A stretch of DNA of 64,000 nucleotides from Colocasia esculenta (lineage: Eukaryota > Streptophyta > Magnoliopsida > Alismatales > Araceae): contig CM024766.1 in NCBI GenBank assembly GCA_014218235.1, forward strand, positions 18,821,346 through 18,885,345, given 5' to 3'. The position numbers and the translations under genes were made by a program. Shown here piece by piece: positions 47,640 through 58,114 of the stretch. The notes under the pieces were generated by a model that saw nothing but the letters and a program-made list of their open reading frames with translations, had not been told where the DNA came from and made no database searches. Every line of letters starts with the position of its first letter. Position 1 is the first letter of the stretch.

Positions 47640-48430
47640 GCAATCGTTATGATAATCTGACAGAATCGTTATGAACAACTTACTATAGTGTCATAAAGAA
47701 GTCGTTATGATAACTTATGAAATTGTTACTACAACCAAGTCGTTCTACAACAGATGATATAAGAAATCGTTATGAAACACTTATCAAATCGTTATGAGAT
47801 GCAAGTCGTTGTAGCTTTCTAAAGAAATCGTTACGATGACTTACAGAATCGTTATGACGAGCAAGTCGTTATAACTCTCTAAAGAAATCGTTACGATGAC
47901 TTACAGAATCGTTATGACGAGCAAGTCGTTATAACTCTCTAAAGAAATCGTTACGATGACTTACAGAATCGTTATGACGAGCAAGTCGTTATAACTTCTG
48001 AAGGAGTCGTTACGATAACTTACAGAGTCGTTATAATGAGCAAGTCGTTATAACTTCTGAAGAAGTCGTTACGATAACTTACAGAGTCGTTATAATGAGC
48101 AAGTCGTTATAACTTCTGAAGGAGTCGTTACGATAACTTACAGAGTCGTTATAATGAGCAAGTCGTTATAACTTCTGAAGGAGTCGTTACGATAACTTAC
48201 AGAGTCGTTATAATGAGCAAGTCGTTATAACTTCTGAAGGAGTCGTTACGATAACTTACAGAGTCGTTATAATGAGCAAGTCGTTATAACTTCTGAAGGA
48301 GTCGTTACGATAACTTACAGAGTCGTTATAACATCGACTTGTTTGACACAGCAAGGTTATTCAATCTTTCAAGTAAATCGTTGTACTTGTGAGGAAATCG
48401 TTACAGTTAATGAAGGAATCGTTATAGCTC
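47640..48430 (-). repeat. S5 5' LTR U3 tandem array
   Basis: 59-60 bp units with three (A/G)TCGTTA cores each, most nearly identical; one more unit than the 3' LTR array, explaining most of the LTR length difference. Confidence 0.9.
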
Positions 48431-48602
48431 TTCTGAAAACAATGTATGTAAGTACTTACCACAAATGCTTGACTTTCTTTGGGTATTTCCTGTGCTTAAG
48501 GCTAAATAAAACATAGTTAGAACAACTTTTGACAGTGTTTTGTTTATCACCAAAATAAGCATGTAATTAATTTAAAAGTACATGGGGATAGACTGTTCAT
48601 CA

Positions 48603-48607
48603 ACTTG
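48603..48607 (+). repeat. S5 target-site duplication, right copy (acttg)
   Basis: Identical to 35301-35305; completes hairpin 2 of the interrupted motif copy. Confidence 0.93.
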
Positions 48608-48636
48608 TCCTTTCACATTTCACCATTTGATATACC
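48603..48636 (-). repeat. Two-hairpin motif, copy 2, second part
   Basis: acttgtcctttcacatttc, then accatttgatatacc; continues the copy begun at 35247. Confidence 0.85.
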
Positions 48637-48821
48637 ACATAGTCACTGCAAAAAGGGTCAATTACACTTTATTTTTAGCATGAAATTCATTGCATTTATT
48701 GAAAAGATTTTTGCACTTTTTCAAATTTACTCCCCCTTAATATGTGCATGGAATGAAAAAGCTACCAAGCACTTCACACATGATTATGCATACAATTAGC
48801 TTTAAACATAACATGACTACT

Positions 48822-48909
48822 GGTACTTGGCGGAGTATTTTACTCACGCATAATGATAGCTTCCAAACAAGCATAACTTGTTTTTCCACATGTCATCATT
48901 TGATATACC
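48822..48909 (-). repeat. Two-hairpin motif, copy 3 (S4)
   Basis: Hairpin 1 is GAGTA/TACTC (48833-48845), hairpin 2 AACAAG/CTTGTT (48866-48882). Both stems differ from copy 2 by paired changes. Confidence 0.85.
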
Positions 48910-49231
48910 AAAAAGTCAAAGCAGTTGATATGCACACAGAATCATGGGCACAGTTAAGCAAGCATAATAACACAAACATGATTCCAATTGTTATGACACA
49001 AAGTTCATTGTTGGGAGTACCATTGAAACACATTTCTCATTGTTCAGATAAAAATTAAACATTCATTTCAATTCAAGCAATACAAGTTTGAAATGATAAA
49101 GAAATTTTACCTGAATAGTCTTCATTTCTTTTTCAAAAATTTTACCTGTGTTCTCCAATCATTTCTAGCCTTGCACAGCCAATATCTTGAATCCATTTAC
49201 AATGTATGGCTGCAAGACTCCTCAGCTTGTT

Positions 49232-52200
49232 GATCAAGCTGGTTTTGGAACCCACACTTGCTTGGGTCCTGCAATGAAATCAGTGTTAGAGTGCAACAAA
49301 GATTTCTGAATCCAAAGTGATATTTTTGGTATAGATGCATTTCTTTCATTGATAGAACTATGAACAGAATCAGTTCCAGAATTTCTTTTTACCTTGCTCA
49401 ATGCATCTATGTTTTCATGAAGTTTTCTAATTTTTGGATTTTTTTTTTAAATTAATGACTCTACACAAGGAAGATCATTGGTACTTGGCGGAGGTAATTC
49501 CTCACACATAATGATAGTTTCCAGACAAGCATGACTTGTCCTTCCACAGTTCACCATTTGATATACCAATTGATCTTTGCATAAGAGTCCCAATTGATTT
49601 CAGTTTTATTTAGCAGGGAATCTCTCAGAAGTATTTTCCTGGTGAGATTTTCATTTTCTTTCATTCTCTTCACTTACTTTCCTTGTAGCCTTAGTCATGA
49701 ATCCTTCATTTTGAGATTGACTACAAGGATCCCTACATCCAACATTCAAGCAACATGTTTTAGAACCCAAACTTGTTTGGGTCCTAAGGATCTTCCATGA
49801 ATTTGCAACAATGATTTTTGAATCCAAAAAGATTTGATATTAGTTGCATTTTTCTGAAGACTAGAAACACTGAAATCTTGGTTTCTAATCTTAGTGCTAT
49901 TGGTATAGAATGCACCACTGACATACTGAACATTTTGTTTTCTATTTTTCAGATTTTTATCATGGAATTCAGAAGAGATCTTTTGTGCAACAGTTTCTTT
50001 TTCATGTACATAGAATTTCTGAGTGTTTTCAGTATGAACATGATCTTCATTCTTATGTACATTAACATAAAACATGGGAGCATGCACAAAATTATCAATT
50101 CTATGCCAACATTCCCTAGAAGTATGCCCAAATTTATGGCATGCGAAGCATTGGACTGATTTGGCATGTTTATTGAAATTTTGATTTCTATTCTAGCAAT
50201 GTTTGGCAAGATGACCAGGTTTATTACAATTAAAGCAAATGAGAGCTTTCTTACCTGGTTCTTACCTTGGCATGTATGCATTTGCTGGAATCTCCTTTTC
50301 ATGGGAGGAGGCTTACCATGAGAAGAAGGAGGTACCTTTTGGTGGCTCTTGGCATGATGTGAATTTGGAACTTGCCTTGGAGCTTTTGAACTGATGGAGA
50401 AGGTAGATGAATCTTCTTGACAGTAGCATTCTCCTTTTTCTCTTTCTATTTCTGAACAAGAACTTTCACTAGTTTTTCATTAGAATTAGCAAAGTTCTTG
50501 TTTGCAGCAGCTTTAACAAATTTTAATTTTGTTTTATTTTCATTTTTCTTATCTCTCACAGAAGTTAGACTTGTGTTTTTAGTATTTTTCAATTCATGTC
50601 CAAGCTTCTGTTTTTCAGCTTTTAATGCAACAACTTCTTTTTCTGAATTTTGAAGTTTCTTTAGCATGACATCCAAACCATTTTTCATCTTATTCTTGTC
50701 ATTTTCAAATTGAGCAATTTGTTTTTCCAAATCAGAAATTTATTACTTAAATTGCTACAATCATTGTTCAAAGGTTTGTCATTCAACAAGCATTCAATCT
50801 TCCTCTTTAAGTGATGATTTTATTCAACAAGTTGTTTGCATCTCTCATTTATTTGATGATCATGAGCCATGTTAGAAATCTGTTTGTTTAATTGATCATT
50901 ATCAAATTTAAAGTTTTCATTGAGATCAATCAATTTTCCATTTTCATTTTCCAGATCAAAAACTTTTGATTTCAATAGCTCATGGTTTTCTTTCAATCCA
51001 TTCAGTTTAGTTTCACAGATTTGGACTTCTTCTTCCAAATTCTCTTTCTCAGAATTTAATTTTTCAACTTCATTTTTCAAATTCTCATTTTCTTCTGAAA
51101 AATCTTTATCATTGTTCTGGAGTAATTCAAGTGTCTTTGTTAAATTTTCAATTTCTTTATGGCAATGTTTTAAAGTCTTTTTCAAATCTTTATTCTTAGT
51201 GTTCAGCTTTGCATTAAGATTTTGTATCTTCTTACAGAACTCAACCAATTCAGCATAAGACATGCCTTCATCTGCATCAGAATCAGAATTAGAATTCATA
51301 AATGGATCTGGAATTGATTTACCTGATCTTGTAGACCCATTTGAACTCTTGTTTTCTGGAGAGGATGCAGAATGCTCTGAGCTCTTAGAATGTGCAGTTA
51401 GAGCCAAAGTCTTTTGAATTGTTGATTTTCTGGATTCATTGAAGCTCTTCTTTGCCATTAAGTGCTTGTGAATTTCTTTTGCTCCTTTTCTTTGTGAATC
51501 CTTTCCATCACTGTTGTTGGCCATAAAGCATAACTCCTCTTTTGCTGAACTTGAAGAGTTCTCTTCTTCATCCTCACTTTGGTCTTCATCCGACCAAGTT
51601 GCAATCATGGCTTTTGGCTTTTTCAATTTGTTGTTCTTCTCGTATTTGTCCTTTTTGATCTCAGGACACTCACCTTTCATGTGTCCTATCTTATTGTACC
51701 TGTAGCAAACAATATCTTCATCAGTTTTTTGATTTCTGCTAGCATTAAAATTTGAAGAAGAATCATTCCTTTTACTAGAAGAATATTTTTTCTTTCCATT
51801 GAATTTTCCTCTTCTTGATTTTAAAAATTTTCTGAATTGTCTAGTCATGATGTCAAGTTCATCCTCATTAGACTCAGACTCATCAGAACTTGATGTTTCT
51901 TGATTTTTCTCTTTGTTGCTTGATGAAGACTTAAGTGCTACTGGTTTAGCCTTAAGCATGTGTTCTTCATTTCTCTTCAGATTTAATTCATAAGTCATTA
52001 AAGATCCTATGAGTTCATCCAAAGAGATTTTGGATAAATCCTTAGAATCTTCAATCACTGTAGCCTTTGTGTGCCAAACAGATGATAGAGGGCGCAAGGT
52101 TTTTCTTACCAGATCAGCATCAGTGTATTCCTTACCTAATGTCTTCAGTCCATTGACAATTATCATAAACCTAGCAAACATTTCAGAAATCGATTCATCA

Positions 52201-52571
52201 GATTTCATCATAAACAATTCATATTCAGAAACAAGTATGTTTGCTTTGATTTCCCTAACTTGAGATGTTCCCTCATACATTAATTCAAGTTTATCACATG
52301 GATATTCTTGAATATTCTTTAGGGTGGACTGCACACTGAAGCATGTTCATGGCACTGTAATTAAGAGTAGCTTTCCTAATCTGCTCTCTAGTCCAATTTT
52401 CCTCATCTCCCAGATTTTCATAAGGACCCACTTCAACTATCCTCCAGATTTCATAGTTTTGGGCCCTAAGAAAAACTTGCATGCGATTTTCCAATAAGAG
52501 TAATCAGATCCATTGAAAAAAGGTGGTCTATTAATGGAATGGCCCTCAGCTACAAATCCTTGAAAATCCAT
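49232..52571 (-). pseudogene. gag: S4 gag with three zinc knuckles
   Basis: ATG at 52569-52571 (MDFQGFVAEGHSINRPPFF). Frameshifts near 52495 and 52300; then a long open run 52334-50820 with the capsid region (SEYELFMMKSDESISEMF). The first zinc knuckle is altered (CYRYNKIGHMKGEC, about 51713-51672; the second Cys is Tyr). A long coiled-coil-like segment of Glu/Lys/Asn/Leu repeats spans 51300-50440. Two more knuckles follow in another frame, CFNCNKPGHLAKHC (about 50240-50195) and CFACHKFGHTSREC (about 50155-50110). A terminal GPKQVWVPKPA and TGA lie near 49232, with a diverged copy of this motif near 49780. This Gag is larger than that of S5. Confidence 0.75.
49480..49567 (-). repeat. Two-hairpin motif, copy 4 (S4, inside gag 3' region)
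   Basis: Hairpin 1 is GAGG/CCTC (49491-49503), hairpin 2 GACAAG/CTTGTC (49524-49540). It lies between the two copies of the gag-end motif, so this part of gag may be a duplicated, non-coding tail. Confidence 0.85.
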
Positions 52572-52673
52572 CAATCACAATGAGAGACAATGAAAGAGCA
52601 AGCAAACAATTCAAGCAATTAATACAGAGATCAAACAGAAGCAATCAAATCAGATCAGAGATGGACATTAACC

Positions 52674-52686
52674 CGCTCTGATACCA
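52674..52686 (-). promoter_or_regulatory. S4 primer binding site
   Basis: TGGTATCAGAGCG on the minus strand, two bases from the LTR. Confidence 0.93.
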
Positions 52687-53017
52687 ATTGTTAGGAACGG
52701 ATGGGTGGATGGATCAGATCTAGAAGGGGGGTTCAATAGATCTAACACCAATTAACGCGGAAGCTTAAGCAATTTAAAATTACTTTGAATCAGAGATCAA
52801 ATCACCCAAACAATTTACTGATCTGAAGTGTGATTAGTGTGTGTGAGCAAATTGATTAGTAGTGTGAACGAAATCCCTATGCATGCATCTAGAGAGATAC
52901 AAAGGCAAACCACAATTCAAACCATTGCACAGAGGATTTTAGGTGGTTCGGAAATCACCTCCAGTGACTCCTACGTCCACCCCTCACACAGTGAGGCCAC
53001 ACTACTCAAAACCTTGA

Positions 53018-53216
53018 GTACAACTCACACAGGAGCACGACTACTCCAAACACCCTTGAGCACGACGACTCAAGAAACACCTGGAGCACGACGACTCCAA
53101 ACTGAGCACGACGGCTCAAACAACAACCGGAGTACGACGACTCCAATTGAGCACGACGGCTCAAACTACACAGTGAGTGCGACGACTCACAAACCAGAGC
53201 TCGACGACTCATAGTA
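53018..53216 (-). repeat. Array of small hairpins in S4 5' LTR
   Basis: Same array as 32036-32234. Two loop substitutions here (cacgactactcc; gagcacgacgactcc restoring the consensus) leave most stems intact. Confidence 0.8.
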
Positions 53217-53709
53217 CAAAAGCTAGATCAAACATAAAAGAGATCAGATCCTCTAGCAATGATCTGATTCAAGACAGTTTCGTACACAGAAATTTGTACA
53301 GAACTTCATGCACAAATCTCATTGACGAAATAAGGAAGAACAAACTCTGAGATGAGGGAAATGGATGTAGAAAGAGTGTTCTTCGATGAAGAGGCCTTGC
53401 AGAGACTTCAATTGATGAGGCTTGATGGAATTCGATGGAGATTCTCCTCAATTGGCGATACTCTGCTTTGATGGCATCTGAAATGCCAGAAATCCTTCTT
53501 CTCCTGAGCCTCTTCAGTTGGATCTGCTCCCTTGCCTTGCACAGCAATCTTCTCTCCAGGGATTCCCCTTGATTCCCTTGTCCTTCCTCTTGAAAGGATG
53601 GCTTGCAGCTTCTGGAGATGGAGACAGATCTGGAGAGCCCCCTTAGGCCGCCAAAAGGCTTCTTCTGGAAGTGTATGGGCTCCGTTTTGTTGGATGGCCA
53701 ATAGGAGGG

Positions 53710-53717
53710 TATTTATA
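53710..53717 (-). promoter_or_regulatory. S4 5' LTR TATA box
   Basis: TATAAATA on the minus strand, between the U3 GTCGAC array and the downstream hairpin array. Confidence 0.6.
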
Positions 53718-53835
53718 CCCTAAATAGTCCAAAGGTACCCTTGGGGTACGTGGGCACATGATCCAAGGCTAATCCATTAATTCCCTAGGGTGCCACGTGT
53801 CCAGGAAAAGCGTTAAATCACAGAGTTTCCGGAGT

Positions 53836-54168
53836 GTGTCGACCTGCCCATAGGGTGTGTCGACACACTGTCCCAGACTGGGCAAAACAGTTCCCTGGGA
53901 GAGGCATCTAGTGTCGACCTGAGATAGTTCAGTGTCGACCTGTTGTAGTCAACTGAAAAACAGGCCTTCTGGGAAGGCTCTCTAGTGTCGACCTGACTGC
54001 ATCTGGTGTCGACCTGATGTAGAAGCATGTTGACATGTTTCTCTGGGAGCTGTCTCTAGTGTCGACCTGACTTGGGCTAGTGTCGACACTAGTTGACCAT
54101 TTCTTCATCTTTGGCTTAGGGCTTGGAGCATTGTGTCGACACCAGTATGGGTGTGTCGACACTACCCT
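53836..54168 (-). repeat. S4 5' LTR U3 array of GTGTCGAC(C/A) motifs
   Basis: Same array as in the 3' LTR, about ten GTCGAC cores. Confidence 0.85.
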
Positions 54169-54597
54169 TGCAATAAAAGTTTGTCCCTGAGAAATAAACA
54201 TATAAATCATTAGTCCATTGATTTATCATGAATATATGAGATATTAAACATCAAAAACATGTTGTTTAAGCATTATTGTGATATGTATAAAATGTATAAC
54301 ATGTTCAACATATCATCATCAAAATCACAACATGTCATCATTTTAACCACAATATGTCATCATTAAAATCACAACATGTCATCATTAGAATCACAACATG
54401 TCATCATTAGAATCACAACATGTCATCATTAAAATCATAATATCTCATCATTAACATACAATATGTCATCATCAATATCACAGTATGTCATCATTAAGAT
54501 CACAGTATGTCATCATCAAAATCAAGGTATGAGTGATGTTCATTGGATATCATTAAAATACAACTTTAGGATGTTCCAAAACACACTCAACCCAACA

Positions 54598-54602
54598 AGG
54601 AC
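54598..54602 (+). repeat. S4 target-site duplication, right copy (aggac)
   Basis: Identical to 31705-31709; the S3 gag frame continues directly after it. Confidence 0.92.
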
Positions 54603-55563
54603 TTCAAGAAATCTGAAGTCAAGGACACAAAGAAATCTGAACTCGTATGTTATGAATGCAAGAAGCTTGGACACATTAAGGATGAATGTCCGAAGCTGAA
54701 AAAGATAGAGTTTAAAAAGAAGGACCACTCAAAGAAATTCAGGAAATATAAGAAGAAAGCCATGGCAACTGTGTGGAGCAACGACAGCGACTCAGACAGC
54801 GAGTCAAGCTCTAGTGAAGAAGAAGAAGAAGAAAAGGCAACCTGGCCTTCATGGCAAACATAGATGAAAAGGTAACTTCTGACTCTTCTTTTAATTCATG
54901 CAATGATTCTGATTCAGATAGTCTAGAAGATGCATTCAACGAACTATACAGTAAGTATAAAATTATTTGTAAAATATTAAAAACCACTAAGAAATGTCTT
55001 GCATGCTTGGAAATTACTAACTCATATTTAAAATTTGAAACTGAGCAACTAGAAAAACAAATTTCTGAATTAAAAAGAAGAAATGAACTGTTATGTGAAG
55101 ATTTAAAAATTAAAAATGAACAGATAACAAACCTAGAAAACTAGGAAACCTTAAGCAAACTTAAAAAGGAAGTTGACACACTAACAAAAGATAATGAATA
55201 TTTAACTAATACAATTGAAAATTTCACAAATTGTAAATCATCTCTAATACTAAAAGGAGCTAGAAGATCGGGTAGGAAAAAGTATGGTTTAGGATATACT
55301 CCACCAGATAATGAAGAAACAATAATACATCCTAAAATCTATCCAACACCAAAATTTATAAAAGAACAAAATATTGAATATAAATCTAACTTTAAGAACA
55401 TCCCAACTGAAAAAGTAAGCAAAATATCTTGTTGTAGTCATTGTAATAAATTAGGACATACTAAAATAACCTGTACAACTAAACACCTAAAATGGATACC
55501 TAAAAGGAAAAATGAGGAAACTAACCAGCAAGGACCCAAAAGAACTTGGGTACCTAAATCCTA
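54603..55563 (+). pseudogene. gag: S3 gag, 3' part
   Basis: Continues in frame from 31709: first zinc knuckle CYECKKLGHIKDEC (about 54648-54689), Lys-rich and Ser/Glu-rich segments, a frameshift near 54835, then a coiled-coil-like part. TAG at 55142-55144 falls where S5 has Gln. The second zinc knuckle CCSHCNKLGHTKITC is at about 55430-55474. It ends GPKRTWVPKS then TAG 55561-55563. Confidence 0.88.
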
Positions 55564-55579
55564 GTGTTTTAATTGTAGG

Positions 55580-56868
55580 GAAGCCTTAGAGCATCGAAGT
55601 GGTACCTGGATAGCGGGTGCTCAAGGCACATGACAGGCAACAGAAGATTGTTTTCTTACATTAAAGATGAAGAAGGTACAGTGACTTATGGTGATAATGG
55701 AAAAAGAATAGTGATCGGTTGTGGACCAGTTGGTAGTCATGGCAGAACCCTCATTGAAGATGTGCTATATGTTCAAGGACTCAAACACAACCTGATAAGT
55801 ATAAGCCAGCTGTGTGACAAAGGTCACCAAATCAAATTTCAAGAGTCAAAGTGCCTCATTATGAAAAATGGTGTAACAATGTTCGAAGCCTGCAGAGAAA
55901 AAAATCTATATGTGCTTCATCTAGAAGAGTTGAAGGATCAAGATGTATGTCTAGCAGCAAACAAAGATCAAAATGTTGAGCTATGGCACAGAAGATTGGG
56001 TCACTGCAGCCTAGATGGAATAAGGAAGCTGATCAAACATGATTTAGTGGAAGGTCTGCCCAAGATTAGCTCAAGAACTGAAGACGTATGTAAACCCTGT
56101 GCAAAAGGAAAGCACACAAAATCATCTTTCAAGTCAAAAACAGTTGTAACCACCTCTAAACCTCTAGAACTGTTGCATATGGATTTATTTGGGCCAATGA
56201 GAACCACCAGCCTAGGAGGAAAGAATTTTGGATTTGTAATAGTTGATGATTATTCAAGATACACATGGGTATCATTTTTGGAGCATAAAATGACACATTT
56301 GACAGTTTTGTTAAGTTCAGTAAGTTAGTTCAGAAGGACAAGAAGTTCAGTATAATAAGCATTCATTCAGATCATGGAGGAGAATTCTAAAATGAAAAAT
56401 TTACAGAATTTTGTGATGATCAAGGAATTGAGCACAATTTCTCAGCACCAAGGACACCACAGCAAAATGGAGTAGCTGAGAGGAAGAATAGAACATTACT
56501 GGATATGTTCAGAACTATGTTATCTGAATATAATCTTCCAAGATATTTCTGGGCTGAAGCGATCAATATAGCATGCTACATTTTAAATAGAGTGATGATC
56601 AGGCCAATTCTGAAGAAGACAGCGTATGAACTTTACAAGTAGAAGAAGCCCAAGATCAGTCATTTCAGAACATTCGGTTGTCCATATTTCATCCACAACA
56701 ATGTTAAAAGAGACATAGGTAAGTTAGATTCTAAATCTGATGAGGGAATTTTTATGGGGTATGCTTCTAAACCTAAAGGTTATAGAGTTTTTAACAAACA
56801 AAGTTTATTAATTGAACAAACTGTTCATGTTATCTTTGATGAGTCTAACCCTTCCTTGAGAAAGGAAG
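55580..56868 (+). pseudogene. pol: S3 pol: protease and integrase (truncated)
   Basis: Protease WYLDSGCSRHMTG near 55592-55630, pre-integrase LWHRRLGH with CKPCAKGKH (about 55980-56118), and the integrase core starting HMDLFGPM (56177). A frameshift falls near 56290, TAA replaces Gln in HGGEF-stop near 56388, TAG lies near 56640, and the reading ends at KPKGYRVFNKQSLLIEQ ... LRKEV. RT and RNase H are absent. Confidence 0.88.
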
Positions 56869-57157
56869 TCCATACACTAAAGATATTGTGTAGATGCTCA
56901 TTAAAGAATAAGTTCACTAACTATTCTAATGCTAAGAATCTAGAATGGTAACATAAACCTAATTATCAATTACGATTCTCTTAGTCACAATGGTGCAATT
57001 GATCCTCAGACCTAAAACACTAAGGATGTCTTGCATGAGGATCCTTATGCTTTGATATCAGGTTTATAGGTCCGTTCTTCGCAAATTTAGTATAGTCTGA
57101 TAGTTGGGTACAAGGCAAATCATGCAAAGGCAATTGAGTGGTCAACATAGAATGATT
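56869..57157. other. Unassigned sequence after S3 truncation
   Basis: No feature recognised; gctttgatatca at 57045-57056 is a weak match to an inverted Met-tRNA primer site. Confidence 0.3.
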
Positions 57158-57420
57158 TGTTGGCCACAATATAGACCTAGAGGAGGGTGAATGTCTTACG
57201 ATCGATTATCAGAAAGTCTTAATAAATATATTAAGGCGTTAAAGTAGAGCTAAGCAGAAGTTTTAATAAAGCATGCAAGAGATTAAACAACCATATAGGA
57301 GACACAAGAATTTTTATCCTAGTTTGGAGATGATCTCAACCTCCTACGTCCAGCCTCCAGGGAAAACACCACCTTGAGACTTCATTAACAATTAAATGAG
57401 AAACTAAATATCTTTACGTA
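57158..57420 (-). repeat. S6: decayed Sirevirus-type LTR fragment (U5/R end)
   Basis: Plus-strand TGTTGGCCACAATATAGACC, then gaggagggtgaatg, and near 57320 tttatcctagtttggagatgatctc followed by cctacgtccagcc, parallel to the S5 LTR near 46640-46690. No partner LTR is seen. Confidence 0.5.
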
Positions 57421-58114
57421 TACAAATAAAAACTTTAACTCCTTATTTTTCTTAAACATGTTACAGCTCATATTCATACCAATTTGCCATCATATACAAC
57501 ATGCCAAAATGGTCATAATCGGTCATGTATCCAACTACCTAAATGATCCTTACTTAAACATATACCTAGCACATGGGCATGCGGTGCGTTGACCTCAACC
57601 ATCTGCACAATGCTGAAAACTTATGTCCACCTTCTATTAGATGTTGAGTCACCCAAATAAGATTCTTACCTACATACTCTCAGGTTTTGACTCCCTCACA
57701 GATGCCTATATGGGTAGTCCATCTCTCCTTTGATGGTAATATCCATGGTTCTTACATATGGCATCGTGGTCTTACATAGCATAGTCATATTATCATGCTT
57801 ATTGTCTTTTAAAATAAACATTCATATCTTCACATAAAGATTAAAATGATGAAACAGAAATCGGATTAACAAGTTAAAATATGGCCTACAAAAATTCTTG
57901 CAAGATAAACATAACACAATCACATCATAAACCAAACAGTAAACAAACCATGCATAATTAATGTGGGAAAATTCCTCCTATAGGTTTTACATATTCTTCA
58001 TATCCTATTCAATCATAAAACCGTAATAAAATTGAAAATGATTCATGAACAGACAAGTTAATCCATAGCATAACTTCATAGTTGTTTCATGCGAGTTTAA
58101 CATCTTTATCATAT
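57421..58114. other. Unassigned AT-rich sequence
   Basis: No coding or repeat signal that I recognise. Confidence 0.35.

Larger units (their letters stand above)
35306..48602 (-). mobile_element. S5: young, near full-length Sirevirus-type element (13.3 kb)
   Basis: Two LTRs of 2,126 and 2,057 bp, duplication acttg, Met-tRNA primer site, gag, pol in Copia order (protease, integrase, RT, RNase H), a long post-pol ORF, and a polypurine tract. By eye the LTRs differ by about 15-18 substitutions plus small indels and one 59-bp repeat unit, so insertion is recent. Even so, gag, pol and the post-pol ORF carry many one-base deletions. Confidence 0.95.
46477..48602 (-). repeat. S5 5' LTR (2,126 bp)
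   Basis: On the minus strand starts TGATGAACAGTC and ends CGGGCAACA. U3 array at 47640-48430; TATA box at 47167-47173. Confidence 0.95.
31710..54597 (-). mobile_element. S4: gag-only (non-autonomous) Sirevirus-type element, contains S5
   Basis: LTRs at 52689-54597 (5') and 31710-33596 (3') with the duplication aggac, a Met-tRNA primer site and a polypurine tract. Removing S5 and its duplicated acttg leaves about 9.6 kb. The interior has a long damaged gag and then non-coding sequence up to the 3' LTR. No protease, integrase, RT or RNase H motif is visible in either part. The LTRs differ by roughly 25 substitutions in 1.9 kb by eye. It would have needed enzymes from a related element. Confidence 0.9.
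52689..54597 (-). repeat. S4 5' LTR (1,909 bp)
   Basis: Plus-strand reading TGTTAGGAACGG to CAACCCAACA; partner of 31710-33596. TATA box at 53710-53717. Confidence 0.93.
54598..56868 (+). mobile_element. S3: Sirevirus-type element, 3' part (truncated)
   Basis: Rest of gag and the first half of pol. Homology to S5 pol stops after NPSLRKEV at about 56868, before RT. No RT, RNase H, post-pol ORF or 3' LTR of S3 follows, so a deletion or other rearrangement removed them. Confidence 0.88.
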
